The notes beneath the pieces are model-generated. The model made no database searches, was not told the DNA's origin, and worked only from the letters and a program-made list of their open reading frames with translations. Below, piece after piece: positions 49,848 through 61,200 of a stretch of DNA of 64,000 nt (the first letter of the stretch is position 1; each line of letters starts with the position of its first letter). A program made the translations under genes and the position numbers. Source of the stretch: Stenopsyche tienmushanensis (lineage: Eukaryota; Arthropoda; Insecta; Trichoptera; Stenopsychidae); NCBI GenBank assembly GCA_008973525.1, contig WACJ01000041.1, positions 1,550,001 through 1,614,000 of the forward strand. Reading direction: 5' to 3'.

Positions 49848-50811
49848 AGCTGTAAATACTGGATTAAGAAATAGAGCCTGTGTTCTTCTGGAGCAGAAAA
49901 TTGGAAAAGATATGCTTTATCTAGCTTGTCGCCATCATATAATGGTAATTATATTAGAAACTGTAGTGAATCAATCGCTGGGTCCGTCTAGTGCTCCTGA
50001 TATCCAATTTTTTAAAAGATTTAAGAAGAACTGAGACAAAATAGATCAAAGTTATTATAAAACAGTAATTTATGATATCATGTCTTCAAAATTCATATAA
50101 AATGTTACTGCAGGCAAGATTTATTTTACTCAAAAACAACTTCAAGTATATCAACCTCGAAATGACTATAAAGAGTTACTGAATCTTTCCATCATTTACT
50201 TGGGAGGAGTTCCTGAAAAATGAGTATCATTTAAGAGGTCCACTAGTCTTCACCGTGCTAATTGGATTACTAAAGCTATGTGTTACTGGATTTTTTTTTT
50301 TATTTGAACATCAGTTTAAGCGGACGAAAAAGGAAATGAAAGCAGTGAAAGATATTTACCTTTTCACAGTCATAATATATATAAAATACTGGTTTCAAGC
50401 GCCTGTCGGATATTCAGCACCAATAAATGACTTACAATTATAAAAAGACCTGGTATCCTTTGAAAATATAAACCAAACAATGGCCAAAGTTGCCATAAAA
50501 ATAATACTGGGTCATTTATGGTACTTGTCGGAAGAGTTGGTATCTTTTGCATTTTTTGACGACGAACTTTCAGTTAAAGATAGGTAAAATATAGTAGATG
50601 CACTAAGAATCGAAAGTGTAGAAGATTTCCCGAAAAGAAAAAGCATTGATGTTTAACACATCCCGAAAAAAGCATAAAAGACTTTGTGACTAGCAACCCT
50701 TTACAATTTTTTCAGATACTAAGTATCTCACTACATTTTTTAGACAAAGATGTTGAAACTTGGAAGGATGACTCTGATTTTAAGGCTGCAAAGAAAATGA
50801 TCAATTCTTAA
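49848..50811 (+). pseudogene. Transposon-type protein relic with ACRHH motif
   Basis: A single plus-strand frame, broken by three stops, runs from TAVNTGLRNRACVLLEQKIG through LYLACRHHIMVIILETVVNQ, SAPDIQFFKRFKKN, KQLQVYQPRNDYKELLNLSI, IYLGGVP and SLHRANWITKAM. It then shifts frame in a poly-T run near 50,290 into LFEHQFKRTKKEMKAVKDIY, IKYWFQAPVGYSAP, ILGHLWYLSEELVSFAFFDD and SVEDFPKRKSIDV. After another shift it ends with DFVTSNPLQFFQ-like text and TWKDDSDFKAAKKMINS, then a stop at 50,809-50,811. I remember this protein type as a recurrent, repeat-borne gene in arthropods and cnidarians, but cannot name its superfamily with confidence. It is a degenerate copy inside the large K2P intron, on the opposite strand to the channel. 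Confidence 0.65.
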
Positions 50812-50873
50812 CTGCATTTATTGCTATTTTAATTGAAATATTATGGTTTTATTATTTTCATCATATAAAACTT

Positions 50874-50945
50874 GTAGGTAGTCCCATGATTAAGTGGTCG
50901 GACTGATAACTCAATCAGCATGGGTTCAAATCTACAGAAGGTATG
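50874..50945 (+). repeat. tRNA-derived SINE head
   Basis: Box A TGATTAAGTGG (50,887-50,897) and box B GGTTCAAATCT (50,923-50,933) are well spaced for an RNA polymerase III promoter. A loop-like ctgataac between them is reminiscent of an isoleucine-type anticodon. A full cloverleaf with proper acceptor and T arms cannot be drawn, so a retroposon head is likelier than a tRNA gene. Confidence 0.4.
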
Positions 50946-52605
50946 GCTGACAATTACACTTTTAAAATATATATTCCCTGTGAAAAACCATGTAAAAATG
51001 GTTGGCAATAATATCATAAAAGGAATTACTACAAGCTACCTTGATCCCCATAACATTTGGTCTGGCTATTTCAGCATTGTAATTATATTTACATATTATA
51101 TACTATGTATATTTGTTTCATTCATCAACGATGAAATACAAATGATTGTATTTATTTAATAAGTTTTATAAGCTTAAAAATTATGGATAACTGAGTGAAT
51201 TTTGTTCAAAGCGTAAATAAAAAGGTCCAAAAATATACAAAAAATCCACCCATACAAAAGAAGAGCCTAAATTCCATTTCCAGGGAGGTTTTCAATCAAC
51301 ATTTCATACAGGACTGACATATCGCTATAATGAAATATTGATTCACATAAACAGGTGTCCCAAAGATGTGTCCACATCAAAGAAATGTAACCTTTTGGAT
51401 GAGACGTAGGTTGATTGTTTTTCATCTATCTGGAAATTCTTTTGTGTTTGTATGGGCCTATATTTATAGAGCCGGGGTAGATTGGGGTGTGACGAAAATA
51501 AAGTGCAGAAAGATGATATTGCATCCCGCATTTTTCAGCTTCTTTCCATTGTCCGAGGAGTGGATATCTTCGTCGTTTAAAAGCACTCCCCCGGTCGTAG
51601 ATTAAACCAACGGAGTTCACATTTGAATCGTGAATCGACCGATCGATTTTTGGCCAGATATTAAAATCATATTGCTTTTTATTTGATTCGCAATTCACAG
51701 TGTATGTGATACTGTTCGTTTGATAATTTCCGGGTTGAATTGAGATTAAAGCGCGCGTAAATATTTACCCTCAATTTTATATTTTTTCCATGGGGCTTTT
51801 ATAAATATAAACACCCCCAAAGAAGGAAAACGTCAAAATATTTCCAAAAGTACCATTCAAGGCTGTATTTGACAAATGGCCGTCGTGAGGAGCGGAAAAT
51901 AAATAAGTTTTTAATATAAGCCGCGTGAGTTACGTCGGGAAAAATGTTTTCACGGGGATGTTTCTGAGAATAAATACGACAAAAGATGCGTTGAGTTCTA
52001 ACATTATATCAAAGCGAACAAAGAGTTTTATTTCTCTTATGAATCAGCTTCTAATGGAAATTTCAATAAAAAACGACTTAAGATGTTTGCGATTTTTTCA
52101 TTCGAAGTGGAGCAACACTTAAATCGTTTCGTCATTTAAAATCACCCCAATTCTATGCCCATCAGATTTTTCACATTTTTTCCCATTAACATGTAAAATA
52201 TTTGTATAAGATCTGATAAATATCTTAAAAGCGGAATCATATATATTCAATAGAGAAAATTTATCAACTCGCAAAATAAAAAAATGCCTCTTATATATTG
52301 CTCTTCAAGGATAAATTTAGAACATAAATAAAAAAGACATTTCATCTACGTTTAAAAAGCTGTCATAAAATCATACTTTGTTAAAGACATTTAAAATATT
52401 TCATATTAGCCTATTTCAATAGCTTTTTGTGATTCCTTATATAAAGCTATGGGTATTAATATATTTGCTTGGAAAGACAGAGATCGTTTTAATCTTCATC
52501 AATCTTATATCAATATATATAGCTTACAACCAATATTAGTATGAAAATAACATTTTTATATGTATACATTTTTACATTAATTTATCGGTCGAGCAAAAGA
52601 TTCCC
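50946..52605. other. K2P intron, nothing firm
   Basis: A GC-richer patch at about 51,350-51,620 begins with caggtgtcccaaagatg, which resembles the agggtgtccc start of some insect transposons, but no second end or coding frame was recognised. Confidence 0.4.
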
Positions 52606-52660
52606 CTAATCCCAAAAAAAAATGTTGGTTCATGTGCAAAACACCCTGTATATGTAATTT
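52606..52660 (-). repeat. End of a short transposon family (copy 3 of 3)
   Basis: The minus strand starts atacagggtgttttgcacatg at about 52,657, then aaccaacattttttttttgg. It is the same end as at about 21,003 (minus) and 38,164 (plus). The inner boundary is unknown. Confidence 0.4.
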
Positions 52661-54605
52661 GTCTTGTATGCGTATCAAATCTACTTGTTTATATTTTGTA
52701 TCATATTTTGCGAAATATCGTTGCGGGCGTCTTAAAATAAATATGTACATAGCACTCAATTGGAAAATTTAAGCTCTTGACGTTGAAGTTTTCAAACAAT
52801 TTATTCTGTGATGTTTCCGAGAAGTAGTTGAGCTTTATCTCAAAAATTAAAATACAAAGATCTGAAGGAATTCCGTCAGAGCATTCATAATTATCATGAC
52901 AAGTTATTAAATGCTTGTTTCCATTTAAACAAAACAAGAAGCTAAAATGACGCCGGGAACAACTTTAATAATATCAGTCCGTTAAACTTGTTAATCAAAT
53001 ATGTTCTCCGCTCTTTGATGTTGAACTTCAGCAATTCTCGACTGAAACGATGATGTTCATCTGTCATTGAGAGCGCATGTATGTTGTTTGATATCAAATG
53101 AAATCTCTGGAATTCGACGCAAAAAAGCAACGTAATGCAAAACCGCAGTGGACATTGCAAATATTTGCGGTGGCATTTATTGTAAGTTTACCTTTGTTGC
53201 AGCAAACAAAATTTAACATGTGCTAACTTCAGCAATTATATCCAAAAGGCATATGAGCCACGACGTTCTAACTTGACAATCTTTTGATATAACATAAAAG
53301 CCGCGTTATTTGTATGCTTATTTTTTTTCCGGGGGGGAGTAAACATGTCTGAACTGTTCGGAAAGATAAGCGCTTTATTGCCGCTTGTGTACTAACATAA
53401 TTCTAAAAAAATGCGTTGTTTACTCCAGAATAACTCCCATTATATTTTAAAAAATGAATAAAAGTTGTTTGTGGTTAATTTTAATATCCATAATGGGCAA
53501 TCCGACGAGCCTTGGCGTATCCCTATCTCGCGAGTATTATCTCGCGTAGCAATAAAAATTCAATTTGGACTTTATTGTGTTCAAATCCCAAGGAGAAAAA
53601 ATATAAAAGGAACGTAATACAGGTGTATCAACGTCGACGGGTTATTTTTAAAAATCCGTTCTTTTTGACGTAAGAGTTTTTACTTCGCATGTATAAAGCT
53701 TGTATGCTTCCACAATTGAAGAAAATGAAATAATTCCACGTCGAATAAAGCAGCTTGATTTTCAATTTGTTTTTACACTGGTGAATAAAAATCCTGGAAA
53801 ATGTTACAACACTTTAAAGTCCAGATCCGCGTTTATGCGTGATGGGAATGACGTAACTTTAACGTGAAAAAATGTCGTACAAACTTAATATAGATTTAAA
53901 TTTCTTTATAAGGATGACAGTATGCACATGTATTAATATTTTAATCGTATGAAATATATGTATATATAAGAGACAACCATCGTTAATATTAGACATTTTG
54001 ATTTCTTGATGTTTCTCGAGAAATTTTGATAGACAAAACTTCATAATGTCGTTTTAAATAGCCCTTCATAAAACACACGCCATCTTAAATAGAATCAAGT
54101 ATCCTAGTTCTCTTTTGGTTAAATTTCCAATGAAATACGAATTATTTCCATCTTCCAAATAAATTATTAATATCTCTTGTAGTCTAAAACTATAAACAAC
54201 TTTCCTATTCAATACAAATTGTATTCTAAATAATCTTTCAACCCTCATAAAATGTAGGCATAATTGGTTGATTAGCTCTTTATTAAGATCTTTCAACTTT
54301 CTGAGAAAGCATGGATATTTTTAAGGCGGAATTAATAAGTTCAGGGTGTATCTTTTCATTCTTAAACAAAGATAAAACGATTTTAGAAGTAAGAAATTTG
54401 TTAATATATTTTTTTTCATATCTAGAAACCTATTAAAAACTTAGCAGAAACTAAATCATATGCAGTGCATATACATATTTTATTTTACACAATAAAAAGT
54501 ATTTTTTAAAATTTCTCCAGAAATCATAAAATTTCTTAAGAAATAAAAATTCTTGATTTGCATATTGCATGTAATTCTTTAAAAATATCTCTCGAGAAAA
54601 AACAC
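52661..54605. other. K2P intron, AT-rich
   Basis: No exon or repeat recognised. Confidence 0.45.
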
Positions 54606-54611
54606 TAGTCA

Positions 54612-54730
54612 ATATCATCATCATCATCATAGTGCAGCCATGAACAGTCCACTGCATAACTATGGACTTCATCAATATCCATTCACAGGAAGGGGTTACA
54701 TCCATCTCGCCTGTCTTACATACATCCACC
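54612..54730 (-). repeat. 3' end of a non-LTR retroelement with (ATG)n tail
   Basis: On the minus strand, gtccatagttatgcagtgg, actgttcatggctgcacta and then five tgatga-type units end the element near 54,612. It matches the tail at 30,521-30,577 on the plus strand. The sequence upstream on this strand (to about 54,900) is GC-richer and may be more of the same element, but no reverse transcriptase motif can be read. Confidence 0.5.
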
Positions 54731-54909
54731 TCCTCATTCTCTCGATATTGAAGGTAGCATCACCACTAAGTTTCAATTCGAACACTCACACAGTGGGTCT
54801 CCTAAATGAAAGTATTGACGAACGCTTTTACGACCGTCTCGATAGGAAGTGTGGGAGGTTTATAAAGACTGAGTCGGTATGTAGTTTTCTTCGGGAGACA
54901 GTGAAAATC

Positions 54910-56398
54910 TACTCTAGATGACTGTTTTTAATTATACCAGAAAGGGCTTTCTGGAGTGTAAAGAGCCCAGTCCCTTCTCTCCTCTCTAGGGCCCAGATAA
55001 CGGTAATATTAACAAGGCAAGAAAATGGATTGATGGTTTCCACTCAATGCTTTTGTATTGTTTTTTGCATTGTCCCGAACTATATTTTTATTTTATCAAA
55101 TATCAAGTTCAACGAAACATCACAATCAACATTTAAATACATCAATGCAGTAACTCTTTTAAAATTATATCAAAATTACGAAATAAGTAGTTTTATGAAT
55201 TGTTTGCGAAATCATTCGGCCGCCGAGCGAAATTTAGCGTGAAATTTAGCGCGAAACTTCCGGCTTGTAAAGTGTTAATTTACTAATTGAAATTTTCTTG
55301 GGATTAAATTAATTCAACCAAGAATCCAATCCAAGAAATAAGATCAGTTGATCAAACAATGTGATAACTGCGCTTTGATAAAAAACTTCATCATTATGTC
55401 TATTATCAAAATGTAGAAAATAATGCATTTATCGCGTTATTGTACGATCAAGTGTTGTTTGGGCTAGACTTTGGACATGGCATGAAACACACCAAGAACA
55501 AGGAATGGTGTTGACATCCAAACTGAAAGAACATAGTTAAAGGATTTCTCCACAATGATAAGAATGTATTGCCTTTTTATACAGTTTTGGGAAAATGAGT
55601 ATGAGAAGAATAGGTAAAATTGAATTTATTATACTCAAGAAGCTTATCCTCAGCTTCTCCTCATCGGCGTATAACTTTGCGAATTTAATTTATATCGACT
55701 TGAAATTTTCGGATAGTATTCTTAAACATTGGTTCTTTTCAATACACGAACCATTTCTGATGGTATTCTTTCATTTCAGGCTGTTATAATTTGCGTTATA
55801 TCATACTGACATCATGACAATGATAAAACAATGCATTAACAAAATACTTCGTGTGCTGTAATTGATCGCTAATAAAAGTGATGCTATCGGCAGTTTGACA
55901 ACAATATGAGAGCAAATTTGATAATACATAATATAGGGAAATTTGTTTTTGTCTGTATGTATATGATTTTCTATTTTAGTTTTGAGGGGTTGTGTTTTAA
56001 AACAAATTCGAGCAACGTTCATATCAATGTCATAATGGATCCTTCGAAACCTTATCCATTCAGCTGATGGCTTAAATTTACGTTTTCAGTTTATCGTTCG
56101 CTAGTTTTCTCATTGTTATATAGAAAGCTTTTTCTCTCATATCCACATATTTCTATCCACGATTTCCACGATATATCCACGATTTATTTTTATCATCCTC
56201 ATGTATTGAAATTTTGATTCCACTGACAGTTTATTTAAAAATTCAATCTTTTCATACCACTCTTACATTAATATAAAGCTTACAATGTCCTACTTACAAC
56301 CTTCAACAAAAAAATGAATATATCTAAGTAACTGGAAATGAGTTCCAAATTTAGAATATAACCAGAATTTATATTAAAAAAATCATAAATATATTTAC
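54910..56398. other. K2P intron, AT-rich
   Basis: No exon or repeat recognised in this part of the 11-kb intron. Confidence 0.45.
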
Positions 56399-56526
56399 TT
56401 CTTCTATATGGATGTGAGACGACCTTACGCGAAGTCTCTCTGCTCTTCTTCTGGCAACTCCTGGACATCCTCTGCACAAGCAACACATTGAGTACGTCCA
56501 TTTAAACGATCTGGCGAGGATATCTC
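56399..56526 (-). CDS. K2P channel exon: cytosolic segment after M2
   Basis: The 128-nt exon follows an aaaag acceptor and ends at a GTAAAT donor. Completing the glycine codon begun in the previous exon, it reads GDILARSFKWTYSMCCLCRG, then CPGVARRRAERLRVRSSHIH and IEE. G-D-I/V-L-A is the conserved inner end of M2. The following FKW-T-Y segment and the cysteine and arginine clusters are typical of one branch of invertebrate K2P channels. The arginine-rich part probably lies on the inner face of the membrane. It ends in phase 0, the same phase at which the exon at 45,384 begins. The shorter ATG-led frame over the same bases (56,501-56,280) is in a different frame and is not the real product. 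Confidence 0.87.
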
Positions 56527-56717
56527 CTTTTTCGAAAATAAAATAAAATATAAATTACAGAAACAGCTCTTTTAACGGCGTCGCTCTCATTCGCACGCCG
56601 GTTTGATGTTCTAGATGAAAAGTTTAATATTCTATAGCAGCAATAAAACCAATATAAAACACTTCCTCATAAAGAGGGTATATAAGAGCTGGCTACACGT
56701 GTTTTTAATATACTCAC

Positions 56718-56819
56718 CGATGTTCGATAAATATAAAAGGAATAACGGCATCCCGATGATGGCGTACAAAATGGTGGTAACCTTCCCCCATTTCGTCCTG
56801 GGGGCTATGTTTCCATATC
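56718..56819 (-). CDS. K2P channel exon: first filter and M2
   Basis: A tttgttgcag acceptor and a GTGAGT donor bound a 102-nt exon. It reads (G)[18 protein letters not shown], then [15 protein letters not shown](G). GYGN-I-A-P is the first selectivity filter of K2P channels, with its conserved following loop. The rest is helix M2, containing the G-M-P-L motif seen across the family. It begins in phase 1, so the previous exon must end with the G of the filter's first glycine, most likely after a T-T-I/V run. That exon is not in the window. The 191-nt intron to the next exon is clean. Confidence 0.92.
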
Positions 56820-57715
56820 CTGCAACAAAAAAGCATGCCTATATTAATGTTATTATTCCAAGATCATATTAAAATGCTGAATAAATATGGACAAGATACT
56901 AAGCTCTTGAATAAAGCAGTACACGATGATTGGATCCCTATACGTATTACGATAAATTTGATCAAATGAATCAACAATCAAGCCAAAAATGGGATATTAT
57001 TATTTTTTACAATTTCTGGATTAACACGTATCATTCAATTAACGCAACATTTTGTAATAACATTACATCGAAATACATAAAATTTAATCAACACATTTTT
57101 CAGATGAATCAATTTTGGTCCAATTGAAGTATAGTAATTGGAGATGCAATATCATTTTGCTATGAAAGCCTTTTTCTGATAGAAATGTTTTCATTTCATC
57201 TAGCACACTGTTGATGTGTTTTAAACTTTAATCAGGGTGTAACATATGCATTCAATTTTATTATGTACAAGTGATCAATCTAATCCCTTAAACTGTGGGG
57301 ATTGTGTAGAAAAATTAAATAAATACAGATTATGAGAGGCCGTTATTTTAAAATTAATAAGGGTAAATTTATTTTTTTAAGGGTTTATCGTTATTTTAAA
57401 TTTTACATCAAAAGATGGAGCGTTTTAACTTTAAACATCAAGTAAAGATTTAAACAAATAATATCATCTAAATAACTTTGTTATTTATTTGAAATTTACT
57501 AAAAGTATATTTCTTTTAAAATGAAGATACACAAAGATTATTTTTTTGGAAATGATTTTTCTTGCCTAAAATAAAGCTTTGTTTAGTGTTCAGCGGGAAG
57601 TTAATATGAAGCATATCCCGAAAGTAAGTGTACTAAATTTTTATATTTTTTTAAAAAAAGGGTATTTGAAAAACAGTACTGAATATATAATAGTTGAGAT
57701 ACACTTATTAACTAA
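56820..57715. other. K2P intron, AT-rich
   Basis: I searched here on the minus strand for the exon carrying the first pore helix and did not find it. No repeat recognised. Confidence 0.45.
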
Positions 57716-57721
57716 TCGCCA

Positions 57722-57960
57722 TCCCATTTAATGCATCTCCTCGAAGAGCTCTCCCGCCACCTCCTTCCCCCACTTCAGAACCTCTTTCTGCATCAACTCG
57801 TCGGTTGAAATTTTAATTTCACCCATGTGTTCTTTCAGGAGATAAATAATGATATAAAGTCCATCACAATAAAGTCCCTTCCAATTGATTTCGCGCAAGA
57901 AACTCGCGGGTGACCCCCTCACACTTGGTGGGATTTCTTACCGACATCATTCACGCAACA
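57722..57960 (-). pseudogene. mariner-like transposase C-terminal relic
   Basis: The minus-strand frame 57,922-57,728 ends in LKEHMGEIKISTDELMQKEV, then LKWGKEVAGELFEEMH and a stop. This corresponds to the stretch after the last catalytic motif of mariner transposases (S-D-Y-H-L-F-x-x-L-K-E-H-L-G-G-x-x-F-x-S-D-E-E-V..W.K..A.E.F..G). Upstream, VTREFLARNQLE can be read in another frame and fits the A-R-P-H..T..L region. The last catalytic block is degraded and the rest absent. It is a different mariner lineage from the one at 38.7 kb. I first considered it as a K2P exon, but its frames and lack of splice donor argue against that. Confidence 0.55.
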
Positions 57961-58114
57961 GGACACTATAACGTGAATTAACGTACTTTCGTATTCCTGC
58001 TATGCCTATTTTGTCAAGAGATCTCACTCTATCACATAGTATGGCCAACCCTTAAATAACTAATAAGCACAGCTCGTTATTGTCACAGTACACTTACTTT
58101 CGGGATGTGCCTCG

Positions 58115-58205
58115 TATCACTCAATAAGTTCGTAGGATGACTTTTATTTGGAGCCTCCTTGAAAAGTGATACATTTATTCCAATGATTCTCTAATATTTC
58201 GCTAA
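58115..58205 (-). mobile_element. mariner end fragment, same family as 38.7 kb
   Basis: cactcaataagttcgtagga at about 58,119 matches both ends of the mariner element at 38,723-39,199. Just inside, the minus strand reads ILENHWNKCITFQGG, the equivalent of the L-E-x-R-W-N-K-C-I-x-L-E-G-D-Y ending of mariner transposases. The other end and the rest of the gene are not seen. Confidence 0.55.
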
Positions 58206-61200
58206 TACCTATGCTACTAATAACACGGTGTTTCGTGAAAATTTCAAAATTTAAGAAGTGTTCCTATACAAAAAAAAGGATTAAGAGACGCTATCCTAGA
58301 GCGTATATGAATGAAAGAAAATGTTTGTTAAATATATTATAAAAATGAGTTTTCCAAGATGGTTCAGGCCCCATATACTCATAAGCCTTTGACGCGTCCT
58401 CAAGCACGTATTTCAGGTTTATTTATTTAATGGCAAAGATTATAGTGTGAAGTGTCGCCCTATTTACATCAGATAATTTTATTCGCGCTCCTTCCCAGCA
58501 AAAATAATGAAACTTTTTTTTCTTTGCTGCGGTAAAACAGAACGGAAGCTAATCAGCGACTTTTTCGCTCTTCGGTCGGATCCGGTGGCAAAACTGGGGA
58601 GTGAAAAAAAGGAGGCAAAAAAAAATGGATGTTGCCTCTGCCAAAGACAGACGAGAAAGGGGAAGAAGGAGAACGGCTGAGATAAGACTCGGTAATAAGG
58701 TAAACTTCTCACTTATAAGAACTCGCCTTTTGTTTCTGGATTGTTTGTACTCTTTTTTACCATCCTGTTGATTAATTACTTTTTTGCATTTGGAGATTCC
58801 GTTTGTCACGAACAATAAATAGCCCGGCGGCGGTAATATAAACTGCGGCCCATTTGCGTTTTGAGATTATTACGTCAGTGATTAATGTGTTTTAACTGTT
58901 GATAGTCTGGATATAATTACGATTGCATAATATAAACATTATTCCCTGTATTTTCATATTTTTTGCCGGGAAGCGTTTCAAAGGAATTTATTTACTGTCT
59001 GGGATTCCAGCATTTCATGTCGATTCACACAAACTTATTAATCTCCGGCATCGCGCTTTTCCTCTTTTAATACATAAGCACGTAATTAATTTGAAGCCTA
59101 AATAAACTTTGAATAATGAAAAATGCAGGTAATGTGTTTCAAGGCAGTAATATTTTGCAAGATTGCTTATTTATCCAATGTACGCTACTATCAATACGCT
59201 TGAGGAAGATGTATCAAGATTTGTAAATATTTTAAGACTGAAATATGAAAGCTGGCAATTACAAATATTGATTCTATTGGTAATTTTACATGTGCAAAAA
59301 ACTAAAATAATTCATAAATCAATATAAATAATTCATAAGAGTTTTATTTCTGTGAATAAGGGCGTTTATATATGGTTTTCGTTTTATTGCTTGACCATTT
59401 TTGGAGATTAGTTGCACTTAGGTTGCTGCACTTTTAAGTCGTGTTTTGTACACTTTCGGTGACTTAACTCATCAAGAATAAATGGTGATTTTTAAAATTC
59501 AAATTTAACAACCCCATTTACAATGAATCGATTTTCGCCGAGTGAAGAATTTATTCGAAATTTAATGCTTTATAATTTTCTTAAAAAAGAGACTGCAACG
59601 CACGCTTATAAAAATATTTGCTATGTACTGGGCGATATTTTAAGTGTTTGCAAAGTGATAAAATTGGTTCCAGAAATTTCGATCTGGGAATTTTGATTTA
59701 AAAAATAGTCCTGGAAATGTAGATAAATAGTAGATAATGTTCAAATAGATCCACCCGAGCGGTTGTTCATTCGTATCCAATTAGGGTGAATTAACTTTTC
59801 CTGGTTCCGTTTGTAGATTGTATTAATGTTAATAATTCATAATAAACGTTATAAAGTAGAGAATTGGAGGCATTACTGCAAATAACATTAATGCGAAATT
59901 TGAATCATCAATGGTATTTAATTACGTATAAATGTAATTCGAAAACTCATTATAGGAAGAATGGAAAGTGGTTAAATACATATCCATGAAAATTTCACAT
60001 TCTACAATTATTATATTAATATCGTAATGTCCTGTCAAAATGTCCGAGTTTCATTTTGACATAAATATTCATTTAATATATTTCATTAAATTTTTACTTT
60101 TAACTTAATTTTAAACTAAATTAAATATTGTTTGATCATTTGAAATCAATACGTCAGTGAAATAAATATAAACTGTGAACTCATATAAAAATTATGCGAA
60201 ATCTATGGCTCTTTCATAATACGTTTTCCATAACGCTGATCAATATTTTGCTCATCCAGAGGAGCTATGTGATTGAAAAATTGTATTCTTAATGGAAAAA
60301 TATACAGGATTACAAGTATCAATCATAAAATACCGTAAATGTTAGTATTCAACACAACTTACGCATAACACATAAAAAATAAGGTGGGCTTTAAATAGGT
60401 CCGTAAGCTTATCTGGGGAAAATCTGTAAAATAATAGGAGTTTCTGAAAAGTTTTTTTATTAACAACTTTAAGCTTAATTTTATAAATCATCTTGATTTA
60501 TCTGAGCCTGTTTTGGACAGTACTTCATTATTTATGATCAGAGATATTCAGAAACATTTTGGAGATGTTTTATAGTGAAAATATGCTTATTAAATTGTCA
60601 ATTTAATCTTACGTGACTCAAACATGTATATTTTGTAGATAGATGAAGTTTGAATAGTATTATAAATGCGATATTTCAAAATTTAATCTCTTTGGAAATA
60701 GTTCGTGCACATGTTGAAATTGATGCTATTTGATTTGAAACATTTTGTCATATTTGATATCATATTGTCTTGTAAAATATATTGTATTATATATTGTCAA
60801 TAAGAACAGAATAACTATACGAGAATAAATCACGTCGTCGGCAAACAGTAGCTGGAAAATCCTTAAGGTAAAACTTTTGATTTCCCAATCAAAGAAAATT
60901 CCACCTTTGCAAGTCATAGTCGCATTTGCTTCCTTTTTCCATTTCCTTTTAAATCGTTAAGGTACGAACTGGTGGAAATTAATGTTTCCTCTTACGGGCT
61001 TGGCTTACTACTTGCGAAATCCTACTAAATCCGGTCTAAATCTGAATATTACGTCTCACTATGGCCCAAGAAAATATCGAGTTAAAATGCACAATTTGCA
61101 GAGAAAAATAGTAAATTAGTTTATACGTTGTTTTGTAATGCCATTTGAGCATCGCCAATTGAATTTCATCTCGGTTTGGTTGAAACAGAATTAGCAATTG

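Larger units (their letters stand above)
44752..56819 (-). other. K2P potassium channel gene span (partial)
   Basis: Five minus-strand exons join in phase: 56,819-56,718; 56,526-56,399; 45,384-45,170; 45,084-44,995; 44,884-44,752. Introns are 191, about 11,014, 85 and 110 nt, all GT..AG. The joined 668 nt encode about 222 residues with both pore filters and parts of three membrane segments, the layout of a two-pore-domain leak potassium channel of the plasma membrane. Missing are M1, the extracellular cap and first pore helix (expected above 64,000) and the cytosolic C-terminus (below 44,752). The 56,399-to-45,384 junction is inferred from matching phase, so a small extra exon in the 11-kb intron is possible. 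No stop or frameshift interrupts the exons, so the gene looks intact. Invertebrate genomes have many K2P paralogues, so I give no symbol. Confidence 0.88.

Noticed and set aside
50874..50945. Functional tRNA-Ile gene
   Set aside because: A gat triplet sits in a loop-like place, but the cloverleaf geometry fails.
54640..54921. 93-codon plus-strand frame as a gene
   Set aside because: It overlaps the reverse strand of a retroelement tail; the first residues are translated repeat.
56280..56501. ATG-led minus-strand frame of 73 codons over the K2P exon
   Set aside because: It is out of frame with the channel and runs through the splice donor into intron. The phase that joins the filter exon gives the real product.
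57722..57960. Upstream K2P exon (extracellular cap)
   Set aside because: The residues fit the mariner C-terminus better, frames shift inside the block, and no donor gives the phase needed to join the exon at 56,819.
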